Assembly (NCBI GenBank): GCA_003242275.1
Contig: QGUX01000145.1
Span: forward strand, 1-8,709
Direction: 5' to 3'
Source of the DNA: Pseudomonadota bacterium
GTDB lineage: Bacteria; Pseudomonadota; Gammaproteobacteria; Steroidobacterales; Steroidobacteraceae
Length of the DNA stretch: 8,709 bases
Under the pieces are notes generated by a model, which was not told the origin of the DNA, did not search any database, and saw only the letters and a list, made by a program, of their open reading frames with translations. Shown piece after piece: positions 1-6,481 of the stretch; position 1 is the first letter of the stretch; the number at the start of each line of letters is the position of its first letter. The translations under genes and the position numbers were made by a program.

Positions 1-859
1 CTGGAGGTGCGGCAAGCCCCCCCGGGGCGGTAGAGTGCCCCGGGACGTTGGGGGCCGAGCCCTGCAAGTCGCCGAGGCCGGAAGACCCCTTGTTGCCCCC
101 GGCGGGCGGCAGCGCCCCGATGGCCTGCCGGTGTGATGCCGGCAGCGGGGGATCGAACCGCACCGCGTCCTGCGCGAGCACGGCGGTGGGCAGCGTGACG
201 ATGGCGGCGCGCGCCTCGAGGCTGCCGGCGGTGGAGTCCACCTTCACGCACCCCCCGTTCCATGCGATGCGCGTGACGCGCACGCCCAGCGACACCGGCA
301 GGTCCGCCGCCGCCGCTTCGACCACGGCCCCCAGCCCCTCGCGCACCGACCAGTTCTCGTCGGAGTCGGCGTAGCGGTGGTAGTCCACCGTGGACACCGC
401 GCGGCTTTCCACGCCCATCGCCCAGGTCATCACCGCGTCGAAGCGCGGCCGGAAGGCATCGTCGGGCAGCACGTCGGCCACCGGCACATCGCGGCCGGCT
501 TCGGCGGCGTCGGCTATGAGCTGCTCGTAGCGGCGGTAGCTCTCGCCGGCCAGCGCGCGTTCGGCCGGCGTGGGCGCGCGGCCTCCCACCCAGGCGTCCG
601 GTCCCCAGCCAGGCGAACGGCGGTCGATGGTGAAGCCGTCCTGCTCCGCCAGCGTGGTCCAGACGTTTTCCCCGGCGAAATGCAGCCACGCCGCACCGAG
701 GTCCACCGGCATGCCCAGCGACAGGTCGAGGGCGCATCGCCCGCCCACGCGGTTGCGCGCTTCCAGCAGCACCACGTTGCGGCCCGCGGCGCGCAGGCGC
801 CGGGCAGCGCCGATGCCGGCGGCGCCGGCGCCGATGACGATGGCGTCGATGTCGGACAT
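1..859 (-). CDS. Flavin-containing amine oxidase (FAD-dependent), 3' end cut by the window edge
   Basis: This is the N-terminal two thirds of a flavin monoamine oxidase family protein, which would oxidise an amine to an imine/aldehyde with FAD; the substrate cannot be told. About 286 codons are visible of a usual 420-450. The Rossmann motif GAGAAG lies at residues 10-15, followed by the acidic strand end VVLLEARNRVGGR (FAD ribose binding and the GGR turn). DLGAAWLH at about 55-62 and NWSVREGLGAVV at about 190 are also family-typical. The start ATG at 859 places the dinucleotide-binding strand five residues in, as expected. There is no Shine-Dalgarno; TAGACT sits 8 nt before the ATG. It diverges from the carbonic anhydrase with 33 bp between. 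From about position 110 leftwards the frame stays open but stops resembling the family (see findings), possibly through indels at G/C runs. The family call is firm, the C-terminal part unreliable. Confidence 0.85.
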   Translation of the reverse strand, partial: MSDIDAIVIGAGAAGIGAARRLRAAGRNVVLLEARNRVGGRCALDLSLGMPVDLGAAWLHFAGENVWTTLAEQDGFTIDRRSPGWGPDAWVGGRAPTPAERALAGESYRRYEQLIADAAEAGRDVPVADVLPDDAFRPRFDAVMTWAMGVESRAVSTVDYHRYADSDENWSVREGLGAVVEAAAADLPVSLGVRVTRIAWNGGCVKVDSTAGSLEARAAIVTLPTAVLAQDAVRFDPPLPASHRQAIGALPPAGGNKGSSGLGDLQGSAPNVPGHSTAPGGLAAPP

Positions 860-892
860 GGCGGGCCAGTCTACTTGCTACCATTCGCGCCA
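860..892. promoter_or_regulatory. 33-bp divergent intergenic region with two -10-like boxes close to both ATGs
   Basis: This short gap must hold, or lie next to, the start signals of both the amine oxidase and the carbonic anhydrase. On the minus strand TAGACT (868-873) ends 8 nt before the amine oxidase ATG. On the plus strand TACCAT (879-884) ends 8 nt before the anhydrase ATG. If these are -10 elements, both transcripts would have leaders of only about two bases. No convincing -35 hexamer is seen for either, and neither gene has a ribosome binding site. The boxes match the consensus only partly, so this is a tentative call. Confidence 0.4.
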
Positions 893-1540
893 ATGAAGAA
901 TCTCGACCACCTGCTGGCGAACAACCGGCGCTGGGCAGCGGACCGCACCCGGCAGGATCCGGCCTTCTTCTCCCGGCTGGTGGCGCAGCAGACGCCCCGC
1001 TACCTGTGGATTGGCTGCGCCGACAGCCGCGTGCCGGCCAACGAGATCGTGGGGCTGGCGCCCGGCGAGCTGTTCGTCCATCGCAACGTGGCCAACCTCG
1101 TGGTGCACACCGACCTCAACTGCCTGTCGGTGCTGCAGTACGCGGTGGACGTGCTGAAGGTCGAGGTCATCATGGTCACCGGCCACTATGGCTGCGGCGG
1201 CATCGCCGCGGCCATGGGCAGCGCCTCGCTGGGGCTGATCGACAACTGGCTCAGGCATGTGCAGGACATCCGCAGCCGGCATGCCGGCCGCGTCGCCGCC
1301 GCCGGCGCGGAGGCGGCCGATCGCCTGTGCGAACTGAACGTGCTGGAGCAGGCGCGCAATGTCTGCCGGACCACGGTGGTGCGCGATGCCTGGGCCCGGG
1401 GACAGGAGCTGTCCGTGCATGCGCTGATCTACTCGGTGGCCGACGGCCTGCTGCGCGACCTGAACTTCCGCGCCGGCGCCGACAGCGACGTGAACGCCCT
1501 GCTCGAGCAGGCGGTGGCGTCGCTGCCGCCGTCGCTCTGA
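893..1540 (+). CDS. can: Beta-class carbonic anhydrase (Can type)
   Basis: This zinc enzyme interconverts CO2 and bicarbonate in the cytoplasm, supplying bicarbonate to carboxylases. The protein is 215 residues; E. coli Can is 220. The metal and dyad residues are all visible: Cys42-Ala-Asp44-Ser-Arg46 in WIGCADSRVP, then His98 and Cys101 in GHYGCGG. This is the same numbering as E. coli Can (C42, D44, H98, C101). ELFVHRNVANLV (59-70) is the usual conserved stretch after the first motif. The reading frame is open back to 377, but the extension is only the mirror of the amine oxidase gene on the other strand, and family homology begins at MKNLDHLL, so the ATG at 893 is chosen. No Shine-Dalgarno is seen. 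The gene is followed by a strong hairpin and converges on the RND operon. Confidence 0.96.
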   Translation: MKNLDHLLANNRRWAADRTRQDPAFFSRLVAQQTPRYLWIGCADSRVPANEIVGLAPGELFVHRNVANLVVHTDLNCLSVLQYAVDVLKVEVIMVTGHYGCGGIAAAMGSASLGLIDNWLRHVQDIRSRHAGRVAAAGAEAADRLCELNVLEQARNVCRTTVVRDAWARGQELSVHALIYSVADGLLRDLNFRAGADSDVNALLEQAVASLPPSL

Positions 1541-1566
1541 CCGCCCGCCATACCGTCACCGGACAA

Positions 1567-1598
1567 GGAAAAGGGGCGCCACGTGGCGCCCCTTTCCC
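1567..1598. terminator. Bidirectional intrinsic terminator (perfect 26-bp palindrome)
   Basis: Positions 1570-1582 (AAAGGGGCGCCAC) are the exact reverse complement of 1583-1595, and two further G:C pairs flank one mismatch. As RNA this folds into a very stable GC stem with a small ACGT-type loop, closed by A:U pairs so that both strands end in a short U run (UUU on plus, UUUU on minus). It sits between the convergent 3' ends of the carbonic anhydrase (stop at 1540) and the RND permease (stop at 1618), and so can end both transcripts. Confidence 0.85.
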
Positions 1599-1617
1599 GT
1601 GCCTGCGGGGATCCGCC

Positions 1618-4600
1618 TCAGTGCGCGGGTTCCACCGCCGCGGCCGGCGCCGGTTCCCGGCCGCGCAGGCGGCGGTACGTGCGCCGCATCCAGTGCTCGA
1701 AGTCGTCCATCAGCGTGTACAGCACCGGCACCACGAACAGCGACAGCGCGGTGGAGGCGAGCAGGCCGCCGATCACCGCCGCGCCCATCGGCGCGCGGAA
1801 GCTGGCGTCGCCGTGCAGGCCGATGGTGATCGGGATCATGCCGGCGGTCATCGCGATGGTGGTCATGATGATGGGCCGTGCGCGCTTGCTGCAGGCGTCG
1901 ATGATGGCGTCGTGGCGCGACAGGCCGTGCTCGCGCCGTGCCATCACGATGTACTCCACCAGCAGGATGGAGTTCTTGGTGACGATGCCCATCAGCGTCA
2001 GAAGGCCGATCAGCGCCGGCATCGACAGTTCCATGTTGAACAGGAACAGCGCCACCATCGCGCCGCCCGCCGACGGCGGCAGCGCCGACAGGATGGTGAC
2101 CGGCTGGATCACGTCGTGGAACAGCAGCACCAGCAGCATGTACACGCACAGGATTCCGACCACCATGGCAAGGATGAAGCCGGTGAAGATGTCGCGCATG
2201 ATCTCCGCCTCGCCCGACTCCAGCGGGCGCACGCCCTCCGGCAGGTTCTTCATCGACGGCAGGTCGTAGAGCTTCTGCATCGCCTCGTCCAGCGACATGG
2301 TGCCGCGGTCGGCGCGGATCGAGATCGAGCGGCTGCGGTTGAAGCGGTCGATCTGCGAGGGACCGGCGCCCAGGCTCACGTCGGCCACGTTCATCAGCGG
2401 CACCGGGCCGAAGCGCGAGGGCACCTGCAGCAGGCGGATCTGGTTGATGTCGGCGCGCGCCTCGTCGTTGAGGCGCACGCGGATCGGGATCTGCCGGTCG
2501 GGCAGGTTCAGCTTCGACAGGTTGTTGGTGATGTCGCCGCTGGTGGCGATGCGCGTGGCCAGGCTGATGGCCGAGGTGGTCACGCCCAGCTCGGCCGCGC
2601 GCTCGGGCAGCGGCCGGATCACCAGCTCGGGCTGCAGCAGGCTGGCGCTGGTGGTCACGTTGGAGAAGCCGGGCACCTCGCGCAGCTCGCGCTCGACGGC
2701 CGCCGCGGCGGCGGCGAGGATGGCCGAGTCGTCGCCGGTGAGCTGGATCTCCAGCGGCCCGCTGCCGGGGCCGCCCGCATTGCCGGTCTGGATGCGCACG
2801 CCCGGCAGCGTGCGCAGGTCGGCGATCATCTTCTGCTGCAGCTGCTGCTGCCGGAGCTCGCGTTCCTCGCGGTCGGTGAGCGTCACGAAGGTGTTGGCAC
2901 TGGTGGGCGAGAGCGTGGTGGTGACGCGCACCACCTCGGGATATTTCTTCAGCCGTTCGAGGATCTCGCGCGCCACGGCGCGGGACTCGTCCATGGTCGA
3001 TCCCGGCGGCAGGCTGACGTTGAGCTGCACGAAACCGAAGTCGCCGGCCGGCGCGAAGCCCCGGGGCAGGAAGAACGCCAGCAACAGCGCGGCCAGCATC
3101 ACCAGCGTCGAGACGACGACGGTGGTCTTGCGATGAGCCAGCACCCAGTCCACCTTCGACAGGTACCAGCCCTTGTACCGGCCCGTGCCCTCCAGCTCGG
3201 CGTCGGGCTTCATCAGGCGCGAGGCCATCAGCGGGGTGAGCGTGCGCGCCACCAGCAGCGAGAACAGCACCGCGGTGGCGGCCGTGAAGCCGAAGGGCTT
3301 GAAGAACTCGCCCGGGATGCCGTCCATGAAGGCCACCGGGATGAACACCGCGCACAGCGTCAGCGAGGTGGCGACCACCGCCAGGCCGATCTCGATGGCG
3401 GCGTCGGTGGCCGCCTGCATGGGCGGCTTGCCCATGCGCAGGTGGCGCACGTTGTTCTCCACCTCGACGATGGCGTCGTCCACCAGCATGCCGACCACCA
3501 GCGACAGGGCCAGCATGGTCAGCGTGTTCATCGAGAAGCCGAACAGGTACAGCGCCCAGAAGGTGGGCAGCACCGACAGCGGCAGCGCGATGGCCGAGAT
3601 GATGGTGGCGCGGAAGTCGCGCAGGAAGAACCACACCACCACGATGGCGAGGAACGCGCCCTCGACCAGCATCATCATCGAGGCGTGGAAGGCGTCGCGG
3701 ATCTCCGCGTCCTGCACCGCGTTGATCTCGGCGATCTGGATGTGCGGGTACTTCTTCTGCAGCTCTGCGACGGCCCTGCGCACGCCGTCGGCCACCTGCA
3801 CGGCACCCTCTCCCCAGGCACGGAACACCTGGAAGCCGATCACCGGCTTGCCGTCCATCAGCACTTCCTGGCGCACCTCGGCGGCCTGGTCGCGCACGTC
3901 GGCGATGGCGTCCAGGCGCACGCTGCGGCCGTCGCCCAGCGCGATGGGCAGTGCCGCCAGCTCCTGCACCGAGGTGATGGTGCCCAGCGTGCGCACGCTC
4001 TGCTCCTGCGCGCCGATGCGGGTCTCGCCGCCGGGCAGCTCCACCTGCGTGCGCAGCAGCTGGCTGGAGACGTCGCCGGCGGTCACGCCCAGCGCCGCCA
4101 TGCGGTCCGGGTCGAGGTCCACGCGCACCTCGCGCTCCACGCCGCCGATGCGGCTGACCTGGCCCACGCCCGGCACGCTGGAGATCTCGCGCATCACGTT
4201 CAGGTCCACGAACCAGGACAGCTCGGTGTCGCTGAGCCGGTCCGAGGCCACCGCGAAGGTGAGCACGGCGTCGCCGACGGTGGTCGCGCGCGAGATCACC
4301 GGTTCGTTGGCGTCCATGGGCAGGTCGGGGCGGATGCGCGAGATGGCGTCGCGCACGTCGTCCATGGCCTGCGACATGTCGGTGCCGAACTGGAACTCGA
4401 TCGCCGTCGAGGAACTGCCGGTGCGCACCGTGGAGGTGATGTCCTCGATGCCGACGATGTTCGAGACGGCGTCCTCCACCTTGCGGGTGATCTCCGTCTC
4501 CATCTGCGTGGGCGGCACGCCCGGGTAGCTGACGTTGACGATGATGAAGGGGAAGGAAATGTCCGGCTGGTCCTGGATGGCGAGGCGCGGGAAGGCGTAG

Positions 4601-4677
4601 AGCCCGCCCAGCACCAGCACCACGAAGGCCATCAGGACCGGAACGGGGTTCCGGATCGACCAGGTGACGAAGTTCAT
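1618..4677 (-). CDS. RND efflux permease, HAE1 (AcrB/MexB-like) family
   Basis: This is an inner-membrane proton/drug antiporter of 1019 residues, the full family length (AcrB 1049), with the two-fold RND repeat. TM1 is near residues 10-30, a large periplasmic loop spans about 35-330, TM2-TM6 about 335-485, TM7 about 520-537, a second loop about 540-825, and TM8-TM12 about 830-990. Proton-relay residues are present: Asp400-Asp401 in GMLVDDAIVEVENN (TM4) and Lys901 in TKNSILLVEY (TM10). The N-terminus MNFVTWSIRNPVPVLMAF is typical of pumps paired with a lipoprotein MFP. The ATG overlaps the stop of the upstream MFP gene by four bases (ATGA), implying translational coupling. No outer-membrane factor gene follows; the operon ends at the 1567-1598 hairpin. 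Substrates cannot be read from sequence. The family is certain, drug versus lipid or solvent specificity unknown. Confidence 0.96.
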   Translation of the reverse strand: MNFVTWSIRNPVPVLMAFVVLVLGGLYAFPRLAIQDQPDISFPFIIVNVSYPGVPPTQMETEITRKVEDAVSNIVGIEDITSTVRTGSSSTAIEFQFGTDMSQAMDDVRDAISRIRPDLPMDANEPVISRATTVGDAVLTFAVASDRLSDTELSWFVDLNVMREISSVPGVGQVSRIGGVEREVRVDLDPDRMAALGVTAGDVSSQLLRTQVELPGGETRIGAQEQSVRTLGTITSVQELAALPIALGDGRSVRLDAIADVRDQAAEVRQEVLMDGKPVIGFQVFRAWGEGAVQVADGVRRAVAELQKKYPHIQIAEINAVQDAEIRDAFHASMMMLVEGAFLAIVVVWFFLRDFRATIISAIALPLSVLPTFWALYLFGFSMNTLTMLALSLVVGMLVDDAIVEVENNVRHLRMGKPPMQAATDAAIEIGLAVVATSLTLCAVFIPVAFMDGIPGEFFKPFGFTAATAVLFSLLVARTLTPLMASRLMKPDAELEGTGRYKGWYLSKVDWVLAHRKTTVVVSTLVMLAALLLAFFLPRGFAPAGDFGFVQLNVSLPPGSTMDESRAVAREILERLKKYPEVVRVTTTLSPTSANTFVTLTDREERELRQQQLQQKMIADLRTLPGVRIQTGNAGGPGSGPLEIQLTGDDSAILAAAAAAVERELREVPGFSNVTTSASLLQPELVIRPLPERAAELGVTTSAISLATRIATSGDITNNLSKLNLPDRQIPIRVRLNDEARADINQIRLLQVPSRFGPVPLMNVADVSLGAGPSQIDRFNRSRSISIRADRGTMSLDEAMQKLYDLPSMKNLPEGVRPLESGEAEIMRDIFTGFILAMVVGILCVYMLLVLLFHDVIQPVTILSALPPSAGGAMVALFLFNMELSMPALIGLLTLMGIVTKNSILLVEYIVMARREHGLSRHDAIIDACSKRARPIIMTTIAMTAGMIPITIGLHGDASFRAPMGAAVIGGLLASTALSLFVVPVLYTLMDDFEHWMRRTYRRLRGREPAPAAAVEPAH

Positions 4678-5864
4678 TGCACGGCCTGCGCGCTGCCCAT
4701 CGCCGCGGCGCCGGTGAGTTCACCCCCGGCGCTGGCCACGGCCACGGTGTCCCCGTCCTTCAGGAAGCCGGCGCCCTTGACGGCGATGATCTCGCCGGCC
4801 TGCACCCCGGAGGCCACTTCCAGCATGTCGCCGTACACGCCGGCCTGCTCGACGCGGCGGCGCTCGACCACGTTGTCCGGGCCGACCACGAACACGTAGC
4901 TGTAGCCGTCCTGCATCACCACGCTGGCCACCGGCACCATCAGGCCGGCGCCCGAGCCGGCCGCGATCTCACCGCGCGCGAACATCCCGGGGCGCGCGTC
5001 GCCGCCGGTGATGTCCACGTACACCAGGCCGGTGCGCGTGCTGGTCTGCACCGTGGGCGCCACCATGCGCACCTTGCCTTCCAGCGTCCTGCCGTCGGCC
5101 GTGGTGATGGTCACGGCCTGGCCGGTCTTGATGCGCGAGAGCTGCGCCTCCGGCACCTCGGCGCGCCACTCGACGCGGTCCTGCCGCAGCATGCGCAGCA
5201 TCTCCGCGCCAGGCTGCGCGATGTCGCCGACGCTGACCGTGCGCGAGGTGATGGTGCCGGAGTCCGGTGCGCGCACCTGGGCGTAGCGCAGCCTCAGTTC
5301 AGAGGTGTCCAGCTCCGCGCGCGCGGTTTCCACCCGCGCCTGCGCGGCCACGTGCTCGGCGCGCAGCCGGTCGAGGTCGGCCTGCGACAGCGAGCCGGAC
5401 TTCGCCACCGACTCGCCGCGGCGCAGGGCCGCGGCGGCATTCTCCAGCGCGGCTTCGGCGCTGCGCAGCGCGGCCTGCTTCGACGCCAGGTCGGCCTGCA
5501 GCAGGTCATCCGACAGGCGCACCAGCACCTGTCCGGCGCGCACGCGCGAGCCCACGTCCACCAGCACCTCGGCGACGCGGTAGCCGCCCACCTCGGGGCC
5601 GATGACGACCTCCTGCCACGGGAAGATGGAGCCCGTCGCCGGCACCGTGCGCACCAGTTCCTGGCGCACCACCGGCGTGGTGGTCACCGTCAGGGCCGCG
5701 GCGGCCGGACGCGGACCGGACTCGCCCGCCACGCCCGGCGCCGGGGTCTCATCCTGGGGCCGGCCGCTGCAGCCGGCCAGCAGCAGCGCCGTCGCAACGA
5801 CAGAAAAAAGGAATGGGTTATGGGCCATGCGCATGCGCATGGAAGACGACGGGTACTGGCGCAT
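4674..5864 (-). CDS. RND efflux periplasmic adaptor (membrane-fusion protein), lipoprotein
   Basis: This adaptor links the RND permease to an outer-membrane channel. From ATG 5864 it has 396 residues. A short hydrophobic signal (FLFSVVATALLLAGC) ends in a lipobox LAGC with the lipidated Cys at residue 32. Domains follow the HlyD/AcrA order: first half of the lipoyl (barrel-sandwich) domain at about 80-120, an Ala/Arg/Glu-rich coiled-coil hairpin at about 122-195, second lipoyl half from VRAPDSGTITSR (198-209), a beta-barrel at about 231-305 and a membrane-proximal domain at about 306-380. The start is uncertain: ATG codons at residues 1, 9, 11 and 13 are all in frame and none has a good ribosome site. 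Starting at residue 13 (position 5828) gives a compact signal peptide with Cys20. It is co-transcribed with the RND gene (4-base overlap) and divergent from the MarR gene. Confidence 0.94.
   Translation of the reverse strand: MRQYPSSSMRMRMAHNPFLFSVVATALLLAGCSGRPQDETPAPGVAGESGPRPAAAALTVTTTPVVRQELVRTVPATGSIFPWQEVVIGPEVGGYRVAEVLVDVGSRVRAGQVLVRLSDDLLQADLASKQAALRSAEAALENAAAALRRGESVAKSGSLSQADLDRLRAEHVAAQARVETARAELDTSELRLRYAQVRAPDSGTITSRTVSVGDIAQPGAEMLRMLRQDRVEWRAEVPEAQLSRIKTGQAVTITTADGRTLEGKVRMVAPTVQTSTRTGLVYVDITGGDARPGMFARGEIAAGSGAGLMVPVASVVMQDGYSYVFVVGPDNVVERRRVEQAGVYGDMLEVASGVQAGEIIAVKGAGFLKDGDTVAVASAGGELTGAAAMGSAQAVQ
5825..5842. repeat. 18-bp perfect palindrome / hexamer repeat over the adaptor start codons
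   Basis: The plus strand reads CCATGCGCA then TGCGCATGG, two exactly complementary arms. It also contains CATGCG two and a half times in tandem. On the coding strand this is ATG CGC ATG CGC ATG, three alternating Met/Arg codons that give three possible in-frame starts for the membrane-fusion protein. It may be only a coding coincidence. A hairpin here in the mRNA could affect initiation. Confidence 0.5.
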
Positions 5865-5881
5865 TGGATGCGGGGGGAACC

Positions 5882-5952
5882 TTGTCCGATATCAGGTGAC
5901 TGATAGAATATCAGCCTCCTTATTTTACGGCACGGACCGTCCCCGCGTCCAA
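5882..5952. promoter_or_regulatory. Divergent promoter region of the marR-MOSC and MFP-RND units
   Basis: On the plus strand TTGTCC (5882-5887) and TAGAAT (5904-5909) are 16 bases apart, matching the sigma-70 -35/-10 consensus at 4/6 and 5/6. This predicts a transcript start near 5916 and a leader of about 38 nt for the MarR gene. On the minus strand TAAAAT (5922-5927, 5/6) has a weaker partner TTGGAC (5947-5952) at a long spacing of 19 bases, predicting a start near 5915. The region is locally AT-rich against a GC-rich background. The plus-strand promoter is a fair call, the minus-strand one weak. Confidence 0.5.
5890..5914. promoter_or_regulatory. Probable MarR operator: three alternating TATCAG/CTGATA half-sites
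   Basis: TATCAG occurs at 5890-5895, its reverse complement CTGATA at 5900-5905, and TATCAG again at 5909-5914. The right pair forms a perfect 15-bp palindrome with a 3-nt centre (GAA), and the left pair an inverted repeat with a 4-nt centre (GTGA). The array covers the spacer and -10 box of the predicted plus-strand promoter and lies at or just after the predicted minus-strand start. MarR-family dimers commonly bind inverted repeats of this size between divergent genes. The repeats are seen directly; assigning them to the adjacent regulator is inference. Confidence 0.7.
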
Positions 5953-5953
5953 C

Positions 5954-6481
5954 ATGACGAGCACCCCCAAGCCCTGCGTCCGCAGTCCGGAAGAGCAGAT
6001 CGGCTACCTGCTCAAGCGGTTGATGCATCAATTCCGTCACCAGGTGGAGGAGAGGCTGCGCCGGGAATGCGACATGTCGCTGGCGCACCTGGTGACGCTG
6101 GACCAGCTGCAGCAGGAGCCGGGCGTGGCCGGCGCGCGGCTCGCCCGGCGCCTGCTGGTGACGGCGCAGACCATGACCGGCCTGCTGCGGCGTCTGGAGG
6201 AGGAGGGCGCGATCGAGCGCCGGCCCGATCCACACAATCGCCGCGCCGACCGCTGGTACCTGCTGCCGGCCGGCGAAGCGCGCCTGAACGCCGCGCGCAT
6301 CGCCAGCACGCCGGTGATGACCAAGATGCTCTCGCTGCTCGACGCACGCGAGGTGGCCGAACTGCGCGACTACCTCGAGCGCTGCGTGGAAGGACTGGAG
6401 GAGGGCGGTGGCACGCAGCGCGACGGCGCCGCCGCCCGGGGCGGGCAGCGCGCCAGCGACGAATCGCACACGGTTCCATGA
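5954..6481 (+). CDS. MarR-family transcriptional regulator
   Basis: This is a winged-helix repressor of 175 residues, a little longer than the usual ~150 because of a polar, probably disordered tail (about 150-175). N-terminal dimerisation helices occupy about 11-40. The DNA-binding domain follows: helix around 44-55, ARLARRLLVTAQTMTGLLRRL (61-81) with the recognition helix at about 70-81, then the wing DPHNRRADRWYLLPAG (92-107), a version of the family's D-x-R-(D)-x-R signature. A C-terminal dimerisation helix spans about 112-150. Cys8 and Cys144 could serve redox sensing, but nothing proves it. It is divergent from the MFP-RND operon and adjacent to the TATCAG array, so it most likely represses the pump and itself. 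No Shine-Dalgarno precedes the ATG. The stop overlaps the start of the MOSC gene (ATGA). Confidence 0.93.
   Translation: MTSTPKPCVRSPEEQIGYLLKRLMHQFRHQVEERLRRECDMSLAHLVTLDQLQQEPGVAGARLARRLLVTAQTMTGLLRRLEEEGAIERRPDPHNRRADRWYLLPAGEARLNAARIASTPVMTKMLSLLDAREVAELRDYLERCVEGLEEGGGTQRDGAAARGGQRASDESHTVP

Noticed and set aside
48..374. 108-residue plus-strand open frame at the left edge
   Set aside because: It is antisense to the amine oxidase gene, Ser/Ala/Pro/Thr-rich, with no domain and no start signals.
377..892. N-terminal extension of the carbonic anhydrase back to an ATG at 377
   Set aside because: The extension is antisense to the amine oxidase, codon for codon, and resembles no protein. Family homology starts at the ATG at 893.
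1556..4723. A 1055-codon open frame on the minus strand in another register over the RND gene
   Set aside because: It is low-complexity Arg/Gly/Ala/Pro-rich translation with no recognisable domain, overlapping the real permease frame almost entirely.
1006..4899. A 1297-codon open frame on the plus strand antisense to the RND permease
   Set aside because: Its translation is dominated by His, Gln, Arg, Gly and Ala with no domain. It begins inside the carbonic anhydrase gene, and it is the expected mirror of a long GC-biased gene. The opposite strand encodes a complete, motif-perfect RND pump.
5915..5920. Perfect AGGAGG on the minus strand upstream of the adaptor gene
   Set aside because: It is about 50 nt from the adaptor ATG. 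The only nearby in-frame candidate start (ATT at 5909) runs into a TGA after five codons. It probably lies at or before the transcript start.
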